A DNA stretch of 64,000 nt from Betaproteobacteria bacterium (GTDB lineage: Bacteria; Pseudomonadota; Gammaproteobacteria; Burkholderiales; Burkholderiaceae_A), in the NCBI GenBank assembly GCA_016868305.1, contig VGHK01000005.1:1-64000 (forward strand), read 5' to 3'. Shown here one piece after another: positions 1-9,570 of this stretch. The stretch's first letter is position 1, and every line of letters begins with the position of its first letter. Both the position numbers and the translations under genes were made by a program. A model generated the notes under the pieces. It did no database searches, was not told where the DNA came from, and saw only the letters and a list, made by a program, of their open reading frames with translations.

Positions 1-1
1 G

Positions 2-1114
2 CTAAAAGGCTACAGCCACTTTGGCCCTGGGCAAGTCGGTTCGAATCTCATCAATGCACTCGGTGGTCCTCTTGAGGCAGGTGAATACAGTGTCTGGATT
101 CAGCAAATAGGAGCAAAAACGGACTATAGCTTTTCGTTACAGACAGTGCCTGCGCCTGTGCCGACCCCGGTGCTCAATCCCAGCTACAGCTTGAGTGCTT
201 TTGCTAGCTCTGTAAACGAAGGCTCCACTGCGTCGTTCACTTTGAGTACCTCTAATGTTGCCGCAGGCACTGCCCTTTCCTACGTAATCTCCGGGGTTCA
301 GGCGGCAGACATTGTGGGGGGGCAGCTAACCGGGTCGGTGAATGTGGGTAGCAACGGACAGGCAACGATCTCAATTCCCATCGCTGCAGACAACCTCACC
401 GAGGGGCCCGAGACCATGACGGTAACGGTGCGTTCCCCCCAGGGCGCGGATGTTGCCTCAGCGAATGTCACGATTAACGATACATCTCGATCGCAGCCTA
501 TCTCGAACAGCAGAGAGTTCATAGCAGGCGTCGGTGACGAGATTTTTCAAGGCGCCACGGATCAACTGGACATCGTAAGAGTTACTGGGAGCTTCCGAGA
601 CTTTCAAATTCAGAAGACTGGGGCAACCACTGTTGTAACGGACCGAGTTGGGAGTAATGGGAGAGACACACTCGTAAACATCGAGCGAATCAAGTTCTCT
701 GATAAAGCTGTAGCTTTGGATACTGAGGCCGTCGGTGGCCAGGCCTACCGGGTATACAAGGCAGCCTTTAACCGAGAGCCCGACCAGGGTGGGCTTGGGT
801 ATTGGATCGCCCAGATGGATTCGGGCATGACATTAATAGAGGCCGCTGCCCGGTTTATCGACTCCAACGAGTTTCGGGCGATGTACGGAACCTCTCCCAC
901 GGATGAGCAGTACCTAACCAAGGTGTATCAAAACGTATTAGGAAGAGACCCAGAGCCCGCTGGCTACAACTGGTGGCTAAACGAGATACGAACCAACCCA
1001 GAGAAGACGCGAGCCAAGGTGCTGGCAGACTTCTCGGAGTCGGTAGAGAACAATGCAGGAACCGCGCAATTGGTGGGTCAGGGTATTATCTATGAGCCTT
1101 GGGTGGGGTCATAG
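2..1114 (+). CDS. Secreted DUF4214-domain protein, C-terminal part
   Basis: The frame is open from the first full codon of the window, so the tracked GTG at 146 is internal and the true start lies to the left. The first ~45 codons resemble the end of a pre-peptidase C-terminal (PPC) beta domain. A Pro-rich linker follows (PAPVPTPVLNPS), then a Calx-beta/Ig-like segment (NEGSTASFTLST). The last ~110 residues carry two DUF4214 repeats, recognisable by AAFNREPDQGGLGYW and NVLGRDPEPAGYNWW. DUF4214 is found at the C-termini of large exported adhesin-like or S-layer-like proteins in proteobacteria. Export and surface location are inferred from the domains; the signal region is not in the window. 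The gene ends just before the housekeeping isc operon, so this is an accessory/core boundary. Confidence 0.75.
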   Translation, partial: LKGYSHFGPGQVGSNLINALGGPLEAGEYSVWIQQIGAKTDYSFSLQTVPAPVPTPVLNPSYSLSAFASSVNEGSTASFTLSTSNVAAGTALSYVISGVQAADIVGGQLTGSVNVGSNGQATISIPIAADNLTEGPETMTVTVRSPQGADVASANVTINDTSRSQPISNSREFIAGVGDEIFQGATDQLDIVRVTGSFRDFQIQKTGATTVVTDRVGSNGRDTLVNIERIKFSDKAVALDTEAVGGQAYRVYKAAFNREPDQGGLGYWIAQMDSGMTLIEAAARFIDSNEFRAMYGTSPTDEQYLTKVYQNVLGRDPEPAGYNWWLNEIRTNPEKTRAKVLADFSESVENNAGTAQLVGQGIIYEPWVGS

Positions 1115-1151
1115 GCAAGGAAGTCCAGTCGGGGTGGGCATTCGACTTAAC

Positions 1152-1185
1152 TTGGAATTACGGAAAGATAAATTGGAATTACGGA
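1152..1185. repeat. Pair of 13-bp direct repeats
   Basis: The sequence TTGGAATTACGGA occurs at 1152-1164 and again at 1173-1185, 21 bp start to start, which is two helical turns. The second copy abuts the fdx stop codon. The only intergenic space here is 1115-1185. It could be a tandem operator, a remnant of an insertion, or chance; no function is assigned. Confidence 0.6.
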
Positions 1186-1521
1186 TCACTGCTCGCGGGC
1201 GTGATTGATGGTGTAGCGTGGAATTTCTACCTCAAGGTCTTGGGCGCCCACCGCAACCTGGCAGCTTAGCCGTGACTGCGACGAGAGGCCCCAGGCACGA
1301 TCCAGTAAATCGTCTTCGTCTTCGTCCGAGGGCGTAAGCGAATCAAACCCCTTGCGAATAATCACATGGCAGGTGGTGCAGGCCCGAGACATCTCGCAGG
1401 CATGTTCAATCTCCACGCCATTAGCGAGCAGGCTGCGGCACAGGTTCGCACCCTCGGGCAGCACAAACTCGGTGCCCCGCGGGCAGAGTTCGACATGCGG
1501 AAGCACACGAATCTTTGGCAT
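1186..1521 (-). CDS. fdx: ISC-type [2Fe-2S] ferredoxin
   Basis: This 111-residue protein is the electron donor of the ISC iron-sulfur assembly machinery and acts in the cytoplasm. The cysteine pattern of adrenodoxin-type ferredoxins is visible: HACEMSRACTTCHVI supplies three ligands in C-x5-C-x2-C spacing and RLSCQVAV the fourth. The length matches the family. It is the last gene of the iscRSUA-hscBA-fdx operon; its ATG overlaps the hscA stop codon as TGATG, which indicates translational coupling. No iscX-type gene follows; the next feature is the end of an unrelated gene on the other strand. Confidence 0.96.
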   Translation of the reverse strand: MPKIRVLPHVELCPRGTEFVLPEGANLCRSLLANGVEIEHACEMSRACTTCHVIIRKGFDSLTPSDEDEDDLLDRAWGLSSQSRLSCQVAVGAQDLEVEIPRYTINHAREQ

Positions 1522-3413
1522 CAGCGCGGACTATGCAGATCGTGAACCGACTGACCAGTTAATGCCTGTGCAATGGCGCGGTTCATGCGCAATGCGGCAA
1601 AGGGCTCTGATAGACGATTAAGGGTCTCGGCCGCAGAACGCAGACTGGCCAGATCGGAGGCCCCGCAATGCACCCGACAGTTGTCGATCGCCTGAGACAG
1701 AGCACGCCGTTCTTCTTCGTGCAAAAGATCCCCATCGGATGCCAGCGCTGCACTCACCGCACGCAATAACTGTTCGGCATCGACCTGCGCCTCCGCAAGG
1801 GCCCGCGCATCTTTATCCTCCTGGGCAGAGGCAAAAGCCTCTTGCAGCATCCGGGCCACTTCAGCGTCGCTTAATCCATACGAGGGCCGAACCTCAATCG
1901 ACGCCGAGACACCTGCGGACTGCTCCTGCGCCGTCACCGACAACAGCCCATCGGCATCCACTTGAAAGCTCACCCGAATGCGGGCCGCACCCGCAGTCAT
2001 GGGAGGAATGCCCTTGAGGTCAAACTTGGCCAGAGACCGGCACTGCGAGACCATCTCACGCTCACCCTGCACGACATGAATCGACAGCCCTGTCTGGCCG
2101 TCTTGAAAGGTGGTGAACTCCTGGGCGCGGGCCACGGGAATCGGGCTGTTACGGGGAATAATGCGCTCGACCAGCCCCCCCATGGTTTCAAGGCCGAGGC
2201 TTAGCGGCAAGACATCGAGCAGGAGCCAGTCGTCGCCCTCTGCCCGATTACCCGCCAACAGATTGGCCTGCAGGGCTGCCCCAATCGCAACCACCTCATC
2301 GGGATTGATATTGGCCTTCGGCATCTGACCATAAAAAGCCTCCACCGCATGCTGCACATTGCGCAGACGCGTGGAGCCCCCGACCAAGACCACCCCCTGA
2401 ATATCAGCAACCGAAAGGCCGGCATCAGACAATGCCTGGCGACAGGCGGCAAGGGTTCTATCCACCAGGCCTTGCGAAATCTCTGCAAACCGTGCACGGG
2501 TCATGGTCACGGTTCTGGTTGGACTGCCTGCGGTTGCCCAGTGTCCTTCAATAGGCGTCTGATCCGTTGGGCAAGAGGAAAGCGATTCTTTCACCGAGCG
2601 CGCGAGCCTGAGCAGGCCCTGCCAGGCATCACTTGCAAGTGAAGACCGCGAGACCGCCCATTGACCAAGCCAGTCTTCGGCAAGCACAGCATCAAAGTCG
2701 TCCCCGCCGAGTTCTGGGTCTCCACCCGTGGCAACGACTTCGAATACACCACGGGTGAGCCTGAGAATGGAAATATCAAAAGTACCGCCACCCAGGTCAT
2801 AGATGGCATAGACGCCCTCTGCTCCCGACTCCAGGCCATAGGCCAAGGCCGCTGCCGTAGGCTCGTTGATCAGCCGCAGTACCGACAGCCCCGCCAACTG
2901 GGCTGCGTCTTTGGTCGCCTGACGCTGGGCATCATCAAAATAAGCAGGCACGGTAATCACCGCGCCCACGAGACTATCTCCAAGGGTTTGCTCTGCCTGA
3001 AGACGCAGCCGGCGCAGAATTTCGGCAGAGACCTCTACCGGAGACACAGGACCGGCGGCGGTGACGAAACGGACCATGCCCTGACCCTGGGTATCCAAGG
3101 TATAAGGCACACGCAGGCGTTGGGCGTCTGCCAGGCCACGGCCCATGAGGCGCTTGACCGAGACTATGGTGTTGGCCGGATCGCGACTAGCCTGATCAAG
3201 AGCGGCATCACCCAACAGGTCGGCACCAGCGGAGCTGTAGTGCACCACCGAAGGCAGTAGCCGGCGGCCCTGGGCATCGGGCAGAATTTCAGCAACCCCC
3301 GAGCGCACCGCGGCAACCAAGGAATGCGTAGTGCCAAGGTCAATACCCACCGCATGGCGACGCTCATGGGGAAGTGTGGACTGTCCCGGCTCCGCAATCT
3401 GCAACAGGGCCAT
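1521..3413 (-). CDS. hscA: Fe-S cluster assembly chaperone HscA (Hsp70 family)
   Basis: HscA is a specialised Hsp70 that uses ATP to help transfer [2Fe-2S] clusters from the IscU scaffold to acceptor proteins, with HscB as co-chaperone. At 630 residues it has full family length. The N-terminal ATPase domain shows [15 protein letters not shown], the phosphate loop [13 protein letters not shown] and [13 protein letters not shown]. The substrate-binding domain starts near residue 390 and carries the [20 protein letters not shown] stretch. The C-terminal lid is shorter than in DnaK, as expected for HscA. It lies 41 bp after hscB and overlaps fdx by one base. Confidence 0.96.
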   Translation of the reverse strand: MALLQIAEPGQSTLPHERRHAVGIDLGTTHSLVAAVRSGVAEILPDAQGRRLLPSVVHYSSAGADLLGDAALDQASRDPANTIVSVKRLMGRGLADAQRLRVPYTLDTQGQGMVRFVTAAGPVSPVEVSAEILRRLRLQAEQTLGDSLVGAVITVPAYFDDAQRQATKDAAQLAGLSVLRLINEPTAAALAYGLESGAEGVYAIYDLGGGTFDISILRLTRGVFEVVATGGDPELGGDDFDAVLAEDWLGQWAVSRSSLASDAWQGLLRLARSVKESLSSCPTDQTPIEGHWATAGSPTRTVTMTRARFAEISQGLVDRTLAACRQALSDAGLSVADIQGVVLVGGSTRLRNVQHAVEAFYGQMPKANINPDEVVAIGAALQANLLAGNRAEGDDWLLLDVLPLSLGLETMGGLVERIIPRNSPIPVARAQEFTTFQDGQTGLSIHVVQGEREMVSQCRSLAKFDLKGIPPMTAGAARIRVSFQVDADGLLSVTAQEQSAGVSASIEVRPSYGLSDAEVARMLQEAFASAQEDKDARALAEAQVDAEQLLRAVSAALASDGDLLHEEERRALSQAIDNCRVHCGASDLASLRSAAETLNRLSEPFAALRMNRAIAQALTGQSVHDLHSPR

Positions 3414-3454
3414 TAGCTATCCTCCATGAGATAGCCTCCGTTGGGCAGACTGCA

Positions 3455-4063
3455 TCAGGCAGCCTCCGCCTGAAGCTTCTTGACAAACATTAAGGCCCTG
3501 ATCTGCTCCGCAGCCAGACGACAAAGATCTCGATCGGGTAGGACATCGCCGGACTGCGCCGCGGAGTCTGCGCCATGGGACTGCGCGAGCACTGGGTCTA
3601 GCAGTGAGGTTAACCGATCTATGCCCTGCGACATCTGCTGTGAACACTGCGCGCGCAAGGCCGATAGGGCCGCCTCCCGTGCTGGCGACTGAGGGAGGTC
3701 GTGAATCTCGGAAAGCTCTTCACGCAGGCGCATCTGTACCTCCAAAAAGTCCTCAGGCATCCGGGTATTCGAATGCGCATCCACCGAAACACCGGCAAGG
3801 CCGCAGAGATATTCCGCGCGCCGTAGGGGGTCTTTTAACACCGCGTAGGCCTCGTTGATCAGTGTGGACCACTGCAGGGCAAGCCTCTTTTGCGCGTCAT
3901 CGGCGCAGGCAAAGCGATCGGGGTGCACGGTGCGCTGCATCCGCTTCCAGCCCGCCTCTAGGCCGGCACTATCGACACTAAAGGAAACAGGCAGGCCAAA
4001 CAGTACAAAGTAATTCTTCTGAGCCAAGCCCTCGGGCTGAGACTCAGACCTGGAAAGATTCAC
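3455..4063 (-). CDS. hscB: Fe-S assembly co-chaperone HscB (J-domain protein)
   Basis: HscB is a J-domain co-chaperone that delivers IscU to HscA and stimulates its ATPase. The N-terminal J domain begins at NYFVLFGLP and contains the HPD signature in [12 protein letters not shown]. The C-terminal half (from about residue 95) is the helical IscU-binding domain with [12 protein letters not shown] just before it. The tracked start is a GTG inside the end of iscA, giving a 20-bp overlap and no clear Shine-Dalgarno. A TTG 12 codons downstream is preceded by GAGGG and is an alternative. The 202-residue length is slightly above the usual ~170-175. Confidence 0.93.
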   Translation of the reverse strand: MNLSRSESQPEGLAQKNYFVLFGLPVSFSVDSAGLEAGWKRMQRTVHPDRFACADDAQKRLALQWSTLINEAYAVLKDPLRRAEYLCGLAGVSVDAHSNTRMPEDFLEVQMRLREELSEIHDLPQSPAREAALSALRAQCSQQMSQGIDRLTSLLDPVLAQSHGADSAAQSGDVLPDRDLCRLAAEQIRALMFVKKLQAEAA

Positions 4064-4367
4064 CGCAACCGCACTCGCTTTTCACATTGGGGTTATTGAA
4101 CTTGAACCCCTCGTTGAGTCCTTCACGAGCGAAGTCGAGCTCGGTGCCATCAATGTAGGGCAGGCTCTTGGGGTCGACAAACACCCGTACGCCGCGACTC
4201 TCGAACCGAAGATCTTCATGGGCCACCTGATCAACAAACTCAAGCTTATAGGCCAGGCCAGAGCAGCCGGTGGTGCGCACCCCAAGACGAATGCCTTCGC
4301 CCTTGCCGCGCTTTTCCAAAAACCGCGCTACGTGCTGGGCGGCCGCCTCAGTCAACGAGATCGACAT
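4044..4367 (-). CDS. iscA: Iron-sulfur carrier/assembly protein IscA
   Basis: IscA is an A-type carrier that binds Fe or Fe-S clusters and passes them to apo-proteins. The three ligand cysteines are seen in TTGCSGLAY and in the C-terminal [10 protein letters not shown] shortened the tracked ORF (start 4415) to the ATG at 4367, giving [11 protein letters not shown] and 107 residues. That fits the family and has AGGAAG about seven bases upstream; the longer reading would run deep into iscU. Even so the gene overlaps the iscU stop by 20 bp and hscB by 20 bp, so the operon is translationally compact. Confidence 0.96.
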   Translation of the reverse strand: MSISLTEAAAQHVARFLEKRGKGEGIRLGVRTTGCSGLAYKLEFVDQVAHEDLRFESRGVRVFVDPKSLPYIDGTELDFAREGLNEGFKFNNPNVKSECGCGESFQV

Positions 4368-4740
4368 GCTTCTTCCTGTAGTCTTCGACTGCCGCCTTAA
4401 TGGCATCTTCGGCAAGAATAGAGCAATGAATCTTCACTGGAGGCAAAGACAACTCCGAGGCTATCTGGGTATTTTTAATGGTCATCGCCTCATCGAGCGA
4501 CTTGCCCTTCACCCATTCGGTAACCAACGAGGAGGACGCAATGGCAGACCCGCAGCCGTAGGTTTTAAAGCGGGCATCTTCGATAATGCCCTGGTCGTTC
4601 ACCTTGATCTGAAGTTTCATCACATCACCGCAGGCAGGGGCACCCACCATGCCAGTGCCCACGCTCGGGTCGTTCTTGTCAAGCGCCCCCACATTGCGGG
4701 GGTTTTCATAGTGGTCGATTACTTTGTCGCTGTATGCCAT
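4348..4740 (-). CDS. iscU: Fe-S cluster scaffold IscU
   Basis: IscU is the scaffold on which IscS-derived sulfur and iron are assembled into [2Fe-2S] clusters. All three cluster cysteines are present, in [22 protein letters not shown] and [11 protein letters not shown]. The HscA-recognition motif LPPVK lies just before the last cysteine. The 130-residue length and N-terminus ([18 protein letters not shown]) are typical. The gene is 88 bp downstream of iscS, the widest gap inside this operon, and overlaps iscA. Confidence 0.97.
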   Translation of the reverse strand: MAYSDKVIDHYENPRNVGALDKNDPSVGTGMVGAPACGDVMKLQIKVNDQGIIEDARFKTYGCGSAIASSSLVTEWVKGKSLDEAMTIKNTQIASELSLPPVKIHCSILAEDAIKAAVEDYRKKHVDLVD

Positions 4741-4828
4741 TGTGTGTTTCCTCTAACAGATAAAACGCAGTGCAGAATGTGACTCAGATAGCGGTGAACG
4801 AAATAAGAGGAATGAGAAAAACCAAGCC

Positions 4829-6043
4829 TTAATGGGCAGCCCATTGAATGCTGTTGAGGTCAACGCCTTCTTGCACCATTTCCCACAGCGGCGACATCTC
4901 GCGCAGCTTGGCAACTTTTTCCTTTAACAACGAAACCGCAAAATCAATGTCCGCCTCGGAGGTAAACCGCCCCACCGAAAAGCGAATTGACGAATGGGCA
5001 AGCTCGTCGCTGCGGCCAAGCGCACGCAAGACATAAGAGGGCTCTAGGCTAGCGCTGGTGCAGGCTGAGCCTGAAGAGACCGCAATATCTTTGACCGCCA
5101 TCAGCAACGACTCCCCTTCTACATAATTAAAGCTGACATTGAGGTTATGGGGTACGCGATGGTCAAGGTCGCCATTGAGGTAGACCGCCTCAATTTGAGA
5201 CAAGCCATTCCAGAGTCGGTCGCGGAGCATGCGAATGCGCTCGTTTTCGGTGGCCATCTCGGCCTGGGCAATCTCGAACGCGGCGCCCATGCCTACGATT
5301 TGGTGGGTAGGCAACGTACCCGAACGCATGCCACGCTCATGGCCCCCGCCATGAATCAAGGGCTCTAGCCGTACCCGGGGCTTTCTGCGCACAAACAAAG
5401 CACCCACGCCCTTAGGGCCATAGGTTTTATGGGCACAGAATGACATGAGGTCAACCTTCAGAGACTGAAGGTCGATAATCACCTTGCCGGTGGCCTGGGC
5501 ACTATCCACGTGAAACACAATACCCCGCGCGCGGCAGAGTTCACCAATCGCGGCAATATCCTGAATCACACCAATCTCGTTATTCACATACATTACCGAC
5601 ACCAGAATGGTGTCTGGCCGAAGACTGGCCTCGAAGGCCTTGAGGTCGAGAAGGCCGCTGGGTAAAACATCAAGATAGGTAACCTCGAATCCTTCGCGCT
5701 CAAGTTCGCGGCAGGTATCCAGCGTTGCCTTGTGCTCGGTCTTCACGGTAATAATGTGACGACCCTTGTCTTTATAAAAGTGCGCTGCACCCTTAAGCGC
5801 CAGGTTAATCGACTCGGTGGCGCCAGAGGTCCAGACCAGCTCTTTTGCGTCGCAGTGCACCAGTCGTGCCACCTGCCCCCGCGCATGCTCCACTGCCTCT
5901 TCGGCCTTCCAGCCAAAGGCATGGCTTCGCGAGGCAGGATTACCAAAATCCTGTCGCAGAAACGGCAACATGGCGTTGAGCACCCGCTCATCTACGGGCG
6001 TTGTGGCCGAATAATCGAGGTATATCGGAGTATTCATAGCCAC
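4829..6043 (-). CDS. iscS: Cysteine desulfurase IscS
   Basis: IscS is a PLP-dependent homodimer that converts cysteine to alanine and passes persulfide sulfur to IscU and to tRNA-thiolation enzymes. The PLP lysine is in [11 protein letters not shown] and the catalytic loop cysteine is in [19 protein letters not shown], which marks the group I (IscS/NifS) type. At 404 residues it is full length and ends with the conserved IQWAAH tail that contacts IscU. It starts five bases after the iscR stop, so it is almost certainly co-transcribed with iscR. Confidence 0.97.
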   Translation of the reverse strand: MAMNTPIYLDYSATTPVDERVLNAMLPFLRQDFGNPASRSHAFGWKAEEAVEHARGQVARLVHCDAKELVWTSGATESINLALKGAAHFYKDKGRHIITVKTEHKATLDTCRELEREGFEVTYLDVLPSGLLDLKAFEASLRPDTILVSVMYVNNEIGVIQDIAAIGELCRARGIVFHVDSAQATGKVIIDLQSLKVDLMSFCAHKTYGPKGVGALFVRRKPRVRLEPLIHGGGHERGMRSGTLPTHQIVGMGAAFEIAQAEMATENERIRMLRDRLWNGLSQIEAVYLNGDLDHRVPHNLNVSFNYVEGESLLMAVKDIAVSSGSACTSASLEPSYVLRALGRSDELAHSSIRFSVGRFTSEADIDFAVSLLKEKVAKLREMSPLWEMVQEGVDLNSIQWAAH

Positions 6044-6048
6044 CCGCT

Positions 6049-6567
6049 CTAACGGCTTACCACGGCACTGGTTATAGGATCTGCCACCACAGGCCGACGT
6101 TCACGGTCTTCGTGGAAGACCACCTGGCGCGTGACAGGCGCGTCAGCGCCGGGGCGCTGCTTTTGGCGCTGCTCGTCTACGAGGTCTTGTAGCGACACCG
6201 AATCGAGAAAATCAACCATATGGCGATTAAGGCTGGCCCAGAGTTCGTGGGTCATACAGACCTGATCATCAAGACAGTTCTGCTTGCCCCCACACTGGGT
6301 GGCATCGAGAGGCTCGTCGACCGCGTAAATGATGTCCGCCACGGTGATGTCGCGGCCTGCGCGGGCAAGGCGATAACCGCCGCCGGGGCCCCGCATCGAC
6401 TCAACGAGTTCGTGCCGGCGCAGCCGACCGAACAACTGCTCAAGATACGAGAGGGAGATCTTCTGACGCTGGCTAATCGCCGATAAGGTAACCGGCCCCT
6501 TATCCTGCCGCAGCCCCAGATCAATCATCGCGGTTACCGCAAAACGACCCTTTGTTGTGAGACGCAT
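6049..6567 (-). CDS. iscR: Rrf2-family Fe-S cluster regulator IscR
   Basis: IscR is a winged-helix sensor that binds a [2Fe-2S] cluster and, in holo form, represses its own isc operon. The N-terminal helix-turn-helix is plain ([24 protein letters not shown]). The ligand cysteines fall at 92, 98 and 104 ([13 protein letters not shown]) with His107 three residues on, the arrangement known in E. coli IscR. The ATG has a strong AGGAGGT three bases upstream. Two IscR type-1-like operators lie in its promoter region (6642-6696), so autoregulation is likely. Confidence 0.97.
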   Translation of the reverse strand: MRLTTKGRFAVTAMIDLGLRQDKGPVTLSAISQRQKISLSYLEQLFGRLRRHELVESMRGPGGGYRLARAGRDITVADIIYAVDEPLDATQCGGKQNCLDDQVCMTHELWASLNRHMVDFLDSVSLQDLVDEQRQKQRPGADAPVTRQVVFHEDRERRPVVADPITSAVVSR

Positions 6568-6641
6568 ACGACCTCCTGTGCACTATTTGCCCGAGAACCC
6601 CCACCAGCAAACCAGCGGGGGAAGGCTCCCTGATGTCGGTT

Positions 6642-6666
6642 AATTCCGACTAATTTACTTGGTAGT
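6642..6666. promoter_or_regulatory. IscR type 1-like operator, gene-proximal
   Basis: Aligned by eye to the E. coli type 1 consensus (ATASYYGACTRWWWYAGTCRRSTAT) this stretch matches at about 17 of 25 positions. It includes CCGACT, an all-matching A/T centre AATTT, and a degenerate second arm. It lies ~75 bp upstream of the iscR ATG. On the iscR strand the centre reads TAAATT, which could double as a -10 element. Tandem IscR sites in front of iscR are the known E. coli arrangement. Confidence 0.65.
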
Positions 6667-6671
6667 TTACG

Positions 6672-6696
6672 GAAGTTGAGCGAATTACTCAACTAC
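6672..6696. promoter_or_regulatory. IscR type 1-like operator, distal
   Basis: A perfect inverted repeat AGTTGAG / CTCAACT (6674-6680 and 6688-6694) flanks a 7-bp spacer. The 25-bp window agrees with the type 1 IscR consensus at about 19 positions. Its centre is 30 bp, about three helical turns, from the proximal site. Binding would block or shape the iscR promoter on the minus strand. Confidence 0.75.
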
Positions 6697-6761
6697 TGGG
6701 GGCATTGCCCCTGCAAACCCTAGGTCTTCAGTGCACAGGCTTCAGAAACTCACATCTCACA

Positions 6762-7316
6762 TTAGGCAGCAGCCACCATACTCGCCCGGCGCCGCACCAC
6801 CTCCATCAGGCCATTACAGGCGTCTTCAATGTAGTCTAAGGCCTGCTCGAAACCCTGGTTTCCGCCGTGATAGGGATCGCTAATTGTGGCAGCCTCAAAC
6901 TCAGTCGCAAACCGCATTAAGAGCTGCAGCTTGTGCTGTAACCCTCTTGGGGAGGAGCGTTGCAACAACGCCAGGTTATCCCAGTCCATGGTGAGGATGT
7001 AGTCATACTCGCTGAAGTCGGCAAGTTCTACCTTGCGGGCCACGTGCTCGGTGAGGTCGTAGCCCCGTTTCTGCGCGGCGGCAACCGCCCTTGGATCGGC
7101 GGGCTCTCCGGCGTGAAAGCCATGCGTACCCGCAGAGTCGGACACCACCAGATCAGACAGCCCAGCTGCCTTGACCATCGAGTCAAAGACGCCCTTAGCC
7201 ATGGGAGAGCGGCAGATATTGCCCATGCAGACAAACAAGACCCGGGTTTTGACACCTACGGGCTTTAATGGCTTGGCGGAAGGAGTGTCTATTCTTTTAT
7301 TCTGGGTACGGCTCAT
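6762..7316 (-). CDS. Low-molecular-weight protein tyrosine phosphatase
   Basis: This cytoplasmic phosphatase hydrolyses phosphotyrosine by a cysteinyl-phosphate intermediate. The P-loop CX5RS is seen as VCMGNICRSPMA (Cys30, Arg36 with the chosen start) and the general-acid loop as DPYHGG. The tracked ORF begins at a TTG (7346); I prefer the ATG at 7316, which has AAGGA ten bases upstream and gives 184 residues. That is still ~25 residues longer than typical because of a basic N-terminal extension before KTRVLFVC. Downstream of uvrB by 33 bp and upstream of iscR; this order is common in Burkholderiales. The physiological substrate is not evident. Confidence 0.93.
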   Translation of the reverse strand: MSRTQNKRIDTPSAKPLKPVGVKTRVLFVCMGNICRSPMAKGVFDSMVKAAGLSDLVVSDSAGTHGFHAGEPADPRAVAAAQKRGYDLTEHVARKVELADFSEYDYILTMDWDNLALLQRSSPRGLQHKLQLLMRFATEFEAATISDPYHGGNQGFEQALDYIEDACNGLMEVVRRRASMVAAA

Positions 7317-7349
7317 TTTCAAAAGTTCCTTTATACGAACGTTCAAAGG

Positions 7350-9443
7350 TTATGCGGCGCGGGCTTGTGGCCCTTGCACGCGGGAGGACAACGGTGCTTC
7401 TAAAACCTGGTCTTCAAGGCGGCCCGCCCCGAAGGCCTGAGCCTTGAGTCGCGAGAGTTCATCGCGGGCGGCCGCGGCCTTTTCGAACTCAAGATTGCGG
7501 GCATGCTCCAGCATGGCCTTTTCGAGGCGGGAGATTTCTTTGGCTAAGGCCTTCTCTGACATACCCTCAACCGACAGCGCCCCGGCCGCCGCAATTCCAG
7601 CCTGCCGGCGCTGCTGCTCTTTGTTACTTACCGCGCCGTCGATCAGCTCGCGAATGTCTTTTGCGACACCCCGTGGGGCGATGCCATGGGCCAGGTTAAA
7701 GGCCTTCTGACGGGCTCTACGGCGGTCGGTCTCATCAATGGCGCGGCGCATCGAGTCGGTGACCTGATCGGCATACAAAATTGCCTTGCCATTCAGATGC
7801 CGGGCCGCACGGCCTATGGTTTGAATAAGGCTACGCTCAGACCGCAGAAAACCTTCTTTGTCGGCATCAAGAATAGCGACCAGCGAAACCTCGGGCAGGT
7901 CGAGTCCTTCTCGTAGCAGGTTAATGCCCACCAGCACATCAAAACTGCCAAGCCGAAGATCGCGCAAAATCTCGACCCGCTCAACCGTGTCAATGTCCGA
8001 GTGCAGATAGCGCACCCGTACCCCGTTTTCGGCAAGGTAGTCGGTGAGCTGCTCGGCCATTTTCTTGGTAAGCGTGGTAACCAACACCCGCTCAGAGACG
8101 CCCACCCGCAGCCGAATTTCGGACAAAAGATCGTCCACCTGGGCCCGCGCGGGGCGCACCTCAATGTCGGGATCGGTGAGGCCCGTAGGACGTACCAACT
8201 GTTCGACGACAGCCCCCTGTGACTTTTCAAGCTCATAGGCCGCAGGCGTGGCCGAGACAAAGACTGCCTGTCGTAGTTTGGGCTCAAACTCATCGAACCG
8301 CAGCGGCCGGTTATCGAGCGCCGAGGGCAGTCGAAAGCCATATTCCACAAGCGTTTCTTTGCGCGACCGGTCGCCTCGATACATGCCTCCGAGCTGGCCC
8401 ACCATGACATGGCTTTCGTCAAGAAAAATCAAGGCATCGCTCGGCAGATAGTCGATGAGGGTGGGCGGCGGCTCACCGGCCGCAGCACCGGAGAGATGGC
8501 GCGAATAGTTTTCAATGCCTTTACAAAAACCCAGTTCTCCGAGCATCTCAAGGTCGAACCGGGTACGCTGCTCGAGCCGCTGGGCCTCAACAAGCTTGCC
8601 CTGCGAGACAAAAAACTGCACCCGATCGTGGAGCTCGGCCTTGATGGTTTCGATTGCCCGAAGCACCACCTCGCGGGGGGTGACATAGTGCGACGATGGG
8701 TAGACCACAAAACGCGTGATCTTCTGGCGAATGCGCCCTGTGAGCGGGTCGAACAAGTGCAACGACTCGATCTCGTCGTCAAAGAGCTCGACCCGCAGGG
8801 CGAGTTCCGCATGCTCAGAGGGGAATACGTCAATGGTGTCGCCGCGCACCCGAAACACGCCACGGGTGAATTCGAGGTCGTTACGCCGATACTGCATACG
8901 CACCAGCTGGGCAATAAGTTCTCGCTGGTTCATTTTGTCGCCAGAACGCATGGCGAGCACCATGGCATGGTAGTCGGCAGGGTTACCAATACCGTAGATG
9001 CAAGAGACGGTAGCAACAATAATGGTGTCTCGGCGTTCTAACAAAGACTTGGTGGCCGACAGCCGCATCTGCTCGATGTGCTCGTTAATCGCAGAGTCTT
9101 TCTCAATAAAGAGGTCTCTCTGCGGCACATAGGCCTCGGGCTGGTAATAGTCGTAGTACGAAACAAAGTACTCAACGGCATTACGCGGAAAGAAATCGCG
9201 CATCTCCGCATACAACTGCGCCGCCAGTGTTTTATTCGGGGCAAGCACCAAAGCAGGGCGTCCGAGCTGCGCAATGGTGTTGGCCATAGTGTAGGTCTTG
9301 CCTGAGCCCGTAACGCCCAAGAGCGTCTGAAAGGAAAGCCCATCTTGAACGCCCTGCACCAGCGCCGATATAGCCTGCGGCTGGTCGCCAGCAGGCGCAA
9401 AAGGGCTTACCAGGTGAAATGGGCTAAGTGTCTGAGCAGACAT
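7350..9443 (-). CDS. uvrB: Excinuclease ABC subunit B
   Basis: UvrB is the damage-verifying, helicase-fold subunit of UvrABC nucleotide excision repair. The Walker A motif is [13 protein letters not shown], followed by the DNA-clamping beta-hairpin region [15 protein letters not shown]. The DEAD-like box is FLDESHVM, and the helicase C-terminal motif [14 protein letters not shown] is intact. A UvrC-interacting UVR motif is visible near the end ([24 protein letters not shown]). At 697 residues it is full length. It is divergent from the aminotransferase gene, with a shared 127-bp upstream region in which no clear LexA box was recognised. Confidence 0.97.
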   Translation of the reverse strand: MSAQTLSPFHLVSPFAPAGDQPQAISALVQGVQDGLSFQTLLGVTGSGKTYTMANTIAQLGRPALVLAPNKTLAAQLYAEMRDFFPRNAVEYFVSYYDYYQPEAYVPQRDLFIEKDSAINEHIEQMRLSATKSLLERRDTIIVATVSCIYGIGNPADYHAMVLAMRSGDKMNQRELIAQLVRMQYRRNDLEFTRGVFRVRGDTIDVFPSEHAELALRVELFDDEIESLHLFDPLTGRIRQKITRFVVYPSSHYVTPREVVLRAIETIKAELHDRVQFFVSQGKLVEAQRLEQRTRFDLEMLGELGFCKGIENYSRHLSGAAAGEPPPTLIDYLPSDALIFLDESHVMVGQLGGMYRGDRSRKETLVEYGFRLPSALDNRPLRFDEFEPKLRQAVFVSATPAAYELEKSQGAVVEQLVRPTGLTDPDIEVRPARAQVDDLLSEIRLRVGVSERVLVTTLTKKMAEQLTDYLAENGVRVRYLHSDIDTVERVEILRDLRLGSFDVLVGINLLREGLDLPEVSLVAILDADKEGFLRSERSLIQTIGRAARHLNGKAILYADQVTDSMRRAIDETDRRRARQKAFNLAHGIAPRGVAKDIRELIDGAVSNKEQQRRQAGIAAAGALSVEGMSEKALAKEISRLEKAMLEHARNLEFEKAAAARDELSRLKAQAFGAGRLEDQVLEAPLSSRVQGPQARAA

Positions 9444-9570
9444 GGTAAAGTGAGTGTTCGTGTTTCAAAGAGCGCTAATAGGAATCAACCGCATATTGTG
9501 GCGAGGCCTAGGCCAAATTTCCAATCCTTTTTTTCATTCCAACCTATTGACTTTAGGTCTTAATCCGCCT

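Noticed and set aside
2661-3260. 199-codon plus-strand ORF opposite hscA
   Set aside because: It lies within a complete Hsp70 coding region on the other strand and shows no conserved feature.
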